A stretch of 64,000 nt of DNA from positions 16,882,374 through 16,946,373 of the forward strand of contig OZ005607.1 of NCBI GenBank assembly GCA_963930655.1. The letters run 5' to 3'. The translations under genes and the position numbers were made by a program. The notes below the pieces were generated by a model. It did no database searches and had not been told where the DNA came from. It saw only the letters and a list, made by a program, of their open reading frames with translations. Positions 58,171 to 64,000 of the stretch are shown here, piece by piece; position 1 is the first letter of the stretch, and every line of letters begins with the position of its first letter. Origin of the DNA: Myrica gale. Lineage: Eukaryota; Streptophyta; Magnoliopsida; Fagales; Myricaceae.

Positions 58171-60719
58171 ATAATGGTTTTGAACTAATATCTCAATTAT
58201 AATGTCTCATTTGACAACTAAAATTCTTTCACGTTAACACTTCTTTTATAGTATAATTAAAAAGTGTGTGGTGTTGAATGAGTGTCAGATTTCTCTTGTT
58301 ATCAAAGAAAAAAAATTGCAAAATCTATGCGGTTTAAATTATCAGTCATTAAAATTGATAGTTTAATTCTTATATTTTCAATATGGTATCAGCCATCAAA
58401 ATTAATACTTTAATCCTTATAATGAAATTATCTTGTTACAGGATTGAATGTGCTCCATTAGTTAACCAGAGAAATTGTTCTCCATTGGCTCCTGAACCCT
58501 CTGGCCTCTCCCCAGCAGAGACAAGAAGGCTGACAAAAGTATGACCAGAATCGGTGATCGAAAAACAATTCACTTTCCCAAGAACCAAACAATTGAATTT
58601 TCCAAGAAGATATCCTGGTAATATCTTTGCAGGCTACCAAAGAGGACAAGAAAATCTTTATACATGGACCTCTTTGTCAGTTACTATAATCGCAGTAACA
58701 AAAGAGGGTACACGCCCTCTGCAGTGTCTTACGAAATACAAAGTAATATAAAAGTAAGAACCCTAACAGCCCTGCAATATAAAACCTCTGAAAATCGAGT
58801 GAAAGCTATAGAATAGTATTATAGTAGTGTATTGCACAAAGGGGGGAGGGATATGTAATTCTCGGTCCTGGGAAACGAAATCCAGTGATTAGGAATATGC
58901 GGAGATTCGTGATAATAGCATGTTCCACGCCTTGTTTCCAACTATGTTCCCTAAGATATGAAGAATTCAATTGATTCCCTTCATAAGTGCCCCGCCCAAA
59001 AAGACAACCTAGTAATAGACCGCTGATTACCACAATGGATGGACCATATTGGCCGACCCCATTTCTTTTCAACTATGCCTTTGACCTTCTTCTGAGTTTA
59101 GTCAGATTTGGGCCATTTGGCAATTATATTCTATGCACCTTGAGACTGCCCCCCTTGGAAAAGATAAGAGCTAAACAGGCTTTTTAATTTCCCGTCAATC
59201 GATTTCGCTACCATTTATACTTTACATCTCAGTGTTAAATTTGAACTAAAATTGATATTTCCGTTTATATTTTATACCTTAATGTTAAATTTGGGTGAAA
59301 ATTGATATTTTGAATCAGTTAAATGATAATTTTATTCTCATTATATGTTGTGGGGTAAAGTGGTATTTTCACTTAACTAAAATATCAATTTCCATTCAAA
59401 TTAAAAGTAGATAGTGCAAAATATACAAATGTGGTAATTGATGGATAAAATGTAAAAAAATCAATAATTTAGAGTGCAATATATCAATACACTAATAATT
59501 GATGGGTGGAAATTAAATATATTTATTCAAAAAAAAAGGCAAATATATATCTTTGTAAGTTTTTCTTGATTTCATATTATATATTTATGTTTTATTGGTC
59601 TAATAAACATTTGTTATATAACCATCAGTAACCAACAAAATGATTTCTGCTCTATAAATTACATAATAGATCCATCTTTAATGTTGCTTATCTATTGGGT
59701 CACACTCTAATTTATGTTTTTAAAGTTCCTAAACACTAATTTTCGACTTATTATAAGAAAAAAAAGATTAATAATATTGTTATGTCAAACTTTTGGAGTG
59801 TAAATACAGATTACTATTAACAATCATCTAATATTGCCTAAAGAAATAATATCTTGGCTTTCCAGCCTTTCCAAACACTGTTGTTTTTTTTAATACCGAA
59901 TATTGGCTTAAAAATATATATTACTTTTTTTTTTGTAAGTTAAAAATATTTATTACTTGAAACACTTGTTTGACGTTTCACCTGTCCAATGGTTTCACAT
60001 AGATCGCGAAGCTATTGCCATGATTATTATTTATTATCTGTTTTGAGATAGCTGTTCTAATGGTATTGGATAATTAAAATTTGCAATAAATGGTGCGTTG
60101 GCAGCACCGAGCATGGATGGATACAGGATTGATCAATTCCTGTGTAGTTATTGGTTTTGCCCAAAACCAATATCTACACCGTGTAGACCGGTTTTTAAAT
60201 AATTGTTATCTAAACCGTTAAGGACAAAAACCGGGCCTTAGCAGTAGCGTTTTCCAGTTATCATACATTCATATTGAGCCATTTTTTAGCATTTTACGTA
60301 CTTGAACTAACGTATTTTTTTCTTTTTTCTTTTGGGTCCATTAATCACATATCAATAAAATCTAAACTAATGAAATCCAAATTCCAAAATCAATAAAATT
60401 AAAGATCATCTTAAAAGATAAGATAAGATGAGAATTTAAAGTCCAAAGTAATAAAATCTAAAATCAATAAACTTAGAAAACATCACAACAAGATGAGAAA
60501 TCTAAAGTCTCAACTAATAAATCCAAAATAATAAACTTAGCGACGTAACTGTAAGAACATCTTAAAGATGGGTAACTCCTTCAAAATTTCTACTCCTCGA
60601 TCTCCGTCGCCAAAATGGGTAACTCTACACTTTATTTAAATACACAAAGTTATAATTTATAAAAATAAAAATATTATTCAAACTAATAAACTAACAAAAG
60701 TAGAAATGGTCGAATGGGG
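58171..60719. other. No recognised gene; AT-rich spacer with a foldback
   Basis: 58450-59170 contains short unplaced frames without recognisable similarity. About 59200-59510 shows inverted similarity around 'gaaaattgatattttgaatcagtta' and 'ttaactaaaatatcaatttcc', suggesting a decayed MITE. The rest is AT-rich with homopolymer runs. Confidence 0.4.
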
Positions 60720-60972
60720 GAATGAGATTATGAGGATGTTTCGGGGGGTGTGCGAAGTGCGAACAAATGGGGAAGGGGTTTTTTTTTTTAAACGGCCAGA
60801 GGGGGAAATAAGGTCCGCGCGGGGGCCTGGGGGAAAATAAGCGAAATGGGGGAGGGGGTGTGGGGCCGGGGAAAAACAGGCGAAATGCAGGAAGAGGGTC
60901 TAGGGAAAAAAGGCCGAATGGGAATATGGGGGAGCCCGCCCTTGAGGGGGCCAGGGTGGGGGGGGGGGGCTT
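60720..60972. repeat. G-rich tract upstream of RPI
   Basis: The + strand is dominated by GGGG runs separated by short A/C-rich spacers, ending in a 13-G run near 60958-60970. The composition is unlike the AT-rich neighbours. It has G-quadruplex potential, but low-complexity assembly error is possible. Confidence 0.6.
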
Positions 60973-61861
60973 AAAACTTAAACGTTCTTTTTTAAAAAAA
61001 CTCGGTGTCTCGGGAGCCCAGTGTCAGATAACTCAGGAACCAGGAATAACCCCGAATTTTTTGCAAACCCTTCAACTGGCACAGATACCGGTGAAATCGG
61101 ATACCAACAATCAAGTGACGACGTCAGTGTCACTGGAATTTTCCTGTGGCACTGAACAACCCTAAATGGATATGTCAAACAATTTTAATTATATTTTCTA
61201 GGCGGATATGTATTTTGAAAATTGAATAGTAATTGCAAAAAAGATAATATTATTAATTCATACGACAATGGAGAAAGAAGAAGTAGAAAGTGTAAAAGCA
61301 AAGTAAAATTTATGAAATATTATTATATATTAGGATTCTGTTCCTGGGAGGAATCTCTTTCCCCCTCCGCGTGAAATACGCCGAGAGGAAATTTATTTCG
61401 TCCCTGCGGTTCCTTCTTGCCGTTCGTCTTTCCTTCCTTCCTTCGGTGCAATATAAATTCGAGCCCTTCTCCTCATTTTCTCCACCATCTTCCCTACCTC
61501 ATGGCTCACGCCTCACGCCCTACCTTTCTTTTCGCTTTATAAAGCTGACCACACAAACCCCAAGTACGTGCGCCTCCTCCTCGATAACCCTATCTCTGAT
61601 TCTCTCTCTCACTTCTTCGTCGCGTTCTCGCCACCACAAATTCCAAGATAACCCCTATTCTCTTCAGATACTCCTCTGTCTTCATGGAAGTTTTGTAAAA
61701 ACCCATATCTAAACCACTGAAATTCCTGGGGCTTCCTTCCTTTATAGTTTGAAGCCTCGGATTTTGCTTGGACTCGAGTTGCTTATTATCCCAATCCCAG
61801 ATTTTGATTTTAATTTCCGTCCTTTTTTGTTTTCCTCTCTCGGGTGGAAATACTCGAGGAA
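60973..61861 (+). promoter_or_regulatory. Promoter and 5' leader region of the RPI gene
   Basis: A TATA-like 'aatataaattc' lies at 61450-61460, followed by about 390 bp of strongly CT-rich DNA (TCTCTCTC, CTTCC words) up to the ATG, typical of plant 5' leaders. A second weaker 'tttataaag' is at 61534. The transcription start cannot be fixed from sequence. A GTG-led in-frame extension before the ATG is not a likely start. Confidence 0.5.
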
Positions 61862-62680
61862 ATGGCTATTGCTTATCCCCATTTTGTTGCGTCTAAGAAG
61901 TCTCCCATTGAGACAGGGGTTATGGTCCCTTCATCTCCATCTACTTCTTCTTTGTCTCCTGTCATTCTGACCCAGGACGAGCTCAAGAAGATCGCGGCAT
62001 ACAAGGCTGTTGAGTACGTGGAGTCCGGCATGGTCCTCGGCCTCGGAACCGGCTCTACAGCTAAGCACGCTGTGGACCGTATCGGGGAGCTCTTGCGCCA
62101 GGGGAAGCTCCACAACATCGTCGGCATCCCCACGTCGACGAAAACCCATGAACAAGCTCTCGCCCTCGGCATACCTCTTTCTGATCTTGACGCCCACCCT
62201 CACGTCGACCTCTCCATCGACGGCGCTGACGAGGTCGATCCCTTCCTCAACCTCGTCAAGGGCAGAGGTGGGTCCCTCCTCCGAGAAAAAATGGTGGAGG
62301 GCGCTTGTCAGAAATTCATCGTCATTGTGGACGAGTCGAAGCTTGTGAAGCATCTGGGTGGTAGTGGGCTGGCCATGCCGGTCGAGATCGTGCCCTATTG
62401 TTGGAAATTCACGGCGCAGAGGCTGCAGAGCCTGTTTAAGGAATCGGGCTGCGTTGCGAAGCTCAGGACTTCCGGCGAAAACGGCGAACCCTCTGTGACC
62501 GATAACAGGAACTACGTGGTGGACTTGTATTTTACAAAGGATATTGGGGATCTGAAGGCTGCTAGCGATGAGATTTTGAGGCTCCCGGGTGTTGTGGAGC
62601 ACGGGATGTTTCTGGACATGGCCACCACAGTGATTGTGGCGGGGGAGCTCGGCATCACAGTGAAGAATAAGCTTAACTGA
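61862..62680 (+). CDS. Ribose-5-phosphate isomerase A (RpiA family), intact and intronless
   Basis: It converts ribose 5-phosphate to ribulose 5-phosphate in the non-oxidative pentose phosphate pathway (and Calvin cycle in plastids). The 272-residue protein starts at the first ATG (MAIAYPHF). A Ser/Pro-rich N-terminal stretch of about 35 residues precedes the catalytic domain. Seen: GLGTGSTA at 60-67 (phosphate-binding loop), DGADEVD at 120-126, KGRGG at 133-137, LLREK at 139-143. Asp120, Asp123, Lys133 and Glu142 have the same spacing as catalytic Asp81, Asp84, Lys94 and Glu103 of E. coli RpiA. The start and lack of a clear transit peptide resemble the cytosolic Arabidopsis RPI1/RPI2 type rather than the plastid RPI3. 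No stops or frameshifts: the only host gene here that looks functional. A copia element lies antisense 112 bp behind the stop and may limit its 3' end. Confidence 0.97.
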   Translation: MAIAYPHFVASKKSPIETGVMVPSSPSTSSLSPVILTQDELKKIAAYKAVEYVESGMVLGLGTGSTAKHAVDRIGELLRQGKLHNIVGIPTSTKTHEQALALGIPLSDLDAHPHVDLSIDGADEVDPFLNLVKGRGGSLLREKMVEGACQKFIVIVDESKLVKHLGGSGLAMPVEIVPYCWKFTAQRLQSLFKESGCVAKLRTSGENGEPSVTDNRNYVVDLYFTKDIGDLKAASDEILRLPGVVEHGMFLDMATTVIVAGELGITVKNKLN

Positions 62681-62792
62681 TTCAATGATCATTGTCTAAC
62701 TTTTTTATATCTTTAGGGGCGGGTATTGGGAATTTTTGGTTTGAGGGTGGGAAAAAGATTATTCGGTATTTATTGTGATAGGGAGAATTTCA

Positions 62793-62970
62793 TGGTTAAC
62801 CAGACCCTATTAAGAAAAGAGATTGGATAAAATGTATTGTATATTTCGTATGTGCTCTGTTACATAGCTCTGTTTATATACAAAGTGGAAAAGAGGAAAA
62901 ATGCAGTTAACATAACTAACTGCAAACATAACTAACTTAACTACAACTCAATTAAAGCTGTTAGTTAATA
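62793..62970 (-). repeat. Short 3' LTR of a Ty1/copia element
   Basis: On the minus strand it follows a polypurine tract (TTGAGGGGGAA, about 62980-62971). It starts TATTAACTAACAGC (the usual TG is altered to TA) and ends GGTTAACCA at 62793. A TATA-like TATATAAACAG lies inside. Length is about 178 bp. The bases TTTCA at 62788-62792 would be the target duplication; the other end is outside the window. Confidence 0.7.
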
Positions 62971-62977
62971 TTCCCCC

Positions 62978-64000
62978 TCAAGATGGATGGTATATACTGA
63001 GTAAACCCATCTTGCCAATCAAATGATTGAATTGAGCTAAACCCAAAGCTTTGGTAAGTACATCAGCAATCTGATGTTTAGTATTGACATGTATCACTCG
63101 AATAGACCCAGCTTGTATCTTCTCTCGAATTGTATGACAATCTACCTCTATATACTTTGTTCTTTCATGAAAAACTGGATTAGAGGATATATGAATTGCA
63201 GCTTGATTATCACAAAACATGAGAGCAGCTTGAGGGTGATCTATATCAAAATATGTCAAGAGATTTCGTAACCACGTGAGTTCACAAACTGCTGAGGCCA
63301 TTGCTCTATACTCGGCTTCAGCAGAAGACCGAGACACAACTTGTTGCTTCTTTGATTTCCATGAAATCAGATTATCTCCTAAGAAGATAGAAAAACCAGT
63401 AATGGATCTTCTTGTGTCTGGACAACCATCATAATCAGAATCGGTAAAAGCCTTTAGGTGAAGCTTAGTTGAATTTGAAGAGAAGAACAGACCTAAACCA
63501 ACAGACCCTTTGATGTATTGAATCACTCTGTAAGCTGCATCCAAATGAGGTTGTCTAGGAGAGTTCATGAACTGACTTAACCTTTGTACTGAGTATGCTA
63601 TATCAGGTCTTGTAATGGTCAAATAGATCAATCTTCCTATCAATCTTCTATATTGACTTGGATCAGCAACTTCAACTCCATCTTCTTTGGATAACTTCAA
63701 GTGTTGTTCCATAGGAAATTTAGATGGTTTGCTGCCCAACAAACCACAATCCGAAACAATTTCTAGAGCATACTTGCGTTGACACAAGTGTATGCCTCTA
63801 GATGATCTAGCAGCTTCCAAGCCTAAGAAATATTTCAATGCCCCAAGATCTTTTAGCTTGAACTTGCTGTTTAGAAATACCTTCAACTCTTCCACAGCAT
63901 GATCATCATTACTAGCTATGAGAATGTCATCTACATAGACTAGTAAAGCAATGAAAGAAGTGCCTTTCTTGCATGTAAACAAAGAATAATCAGCATGTGA
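62978..64000 (-). CDS. Ty1/copia pol: reverse transcriptase end and RNase H (runs off the window)
   Basis: The frame is open from the window edge to a TGA that overlaps the polypurine tract. Near its start is the reverse-transcriptase catalytic motif [12 protein letters not shown]. It continues with [16 protein letters not shown] and [24 protein letters not shown]. RNase H follows, with [49 protein letters not shown] and the tail [14 protein letters not shown]. The last 340 codons have no stop or shift, so the element may be recent and possibly complete beyond the window. It lies antisense to RPI. Strong match to plant copia pol; lineage not assigned. Confidence 0.93.
   Translation of the reverse strand, partial: SHADYSLFTCKKGTSFIALLVYVDDILIASNDDHAVEELKVFLNSKFKLKDLGALKYFLGLEAARSSRGIHLCQRKYALEIVSDCGLLGSKPSKFPMEQHLKLSKEDGVEVADPSQYRRLIGRLIYLTITRPDIAYSVQRLSQFMNSPRQPHLDAAYRVIQYIKGSVGLGLFFSSNSTKLHLKAFTDSDYDGCPDTRRSITGFSIFLGDNLISWKSKKQQVVSRSSAEAEYRAMASAVCELTWLRNLLTYFDIDHPQAALMFCDNQAAIHISSNPVFHERTKYIEVDCHTIREKIQAGSIRVIHVNTKHQIADVLTKALGLAQFNHLIGKMGLLSIYHPS

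Noticed and set aside
58806-59072. 88-residue minus-strand frame
   Set aside because: It reads smoothly but I could not place it in any family and no splice or promoter context supports it.
61844-61861. RPI start at an upstream GTG (MEILEE extension)
   Set aside because: Plant genes start at ATG; the ATG at 61862 gives the family-typical N-terminus.
61931-62692. 253-residue minus-strand frame
   Set aside because: Antisense shadow of the GC-rich RPI coding sequence.

Overview
The window is nuclear DNA from a flowering plant, almost certainly a eudicot. The evidence is an intact plant-type ribose-5-phosphate isomerase gene, broken pieces of a DEAD-box helicase gene and of a BRI1-like receptor gene, a plant-like 18S rRNA pseudogene, and a dense layer of plant Ty1/copia, Ty3/gypsy, LINE and DNA-transposon remnants. 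Only one host gene looks functional. The rest is a gene-poor, heavily nested transposon landscape.

Layout. 1-7008: end of a gypsy-type LTR carrying a phased CTCGAG repeat array, a degraded DNA-element zone, and the 3' part of a gypsy element with its 3' LTR (4749-7008). 7009-12579: a minus-strand copia remnant split by a solo LTR (8401-11684, target duplication CCAGG). 12697-16094: an 18S rRNA pseudogene split by a solo LTR (13577-15666, target duplication TATGG). 16549-18780: a minus-strand LINE 3' end that has received two DNA elements. 18843-20051: the last four exons of an RH27/RH51 (HAS1/DDX18-type) helicase gene, with a nonsense codon. 20642-26954: a large LTR split by another solo LTR (20888-23897, target duplication AGACA) that contains six pairs of a 10-bp palindrome. 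27430-30630: a LINE 3' end and a Tat-type gypsy 5' end. 31842-49877: a stack of insertions, namely a copia element containing (a) a minus-strand copia deletion derivative and (b) a copia-like solo LTR, which itself contains a young 12.25-kb gypsy element with 5.4-kb LTRs. 50662-51844: a PIF/Harbinger-like element carrying the 5' part of a BRI1-like gene. 54691-55088: a near-perfect 199-bp tandem duplication. 56953-58170: a long-TIR, Mutator-like element. 61862-62680: the intact RPI gene. 62793-64000: a copia element lying antisense just behind RPI.

How parts relate. The LTRs ending at 1918, 23897, 41346 and 48189, and the minus-strand one at 8401, form one superfamily with a shared terminal block. 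Eight LTRs of this and other families in the window carry a TGAGTC-N4/5-GACTCA hairpin. Two unrelated LTRs carry the same architecture of paired GTGTCGACAC-type palindromes 21-22 bp apart, and a third has TCGA motifs every 11-12 bp. These phased palindrome arrays are the best candidates for an undescribed regulatory module. Boundaries marked by TG...CA ends plus target duplications are firm. Family names, ages and functions are inference from sequence reading alone.
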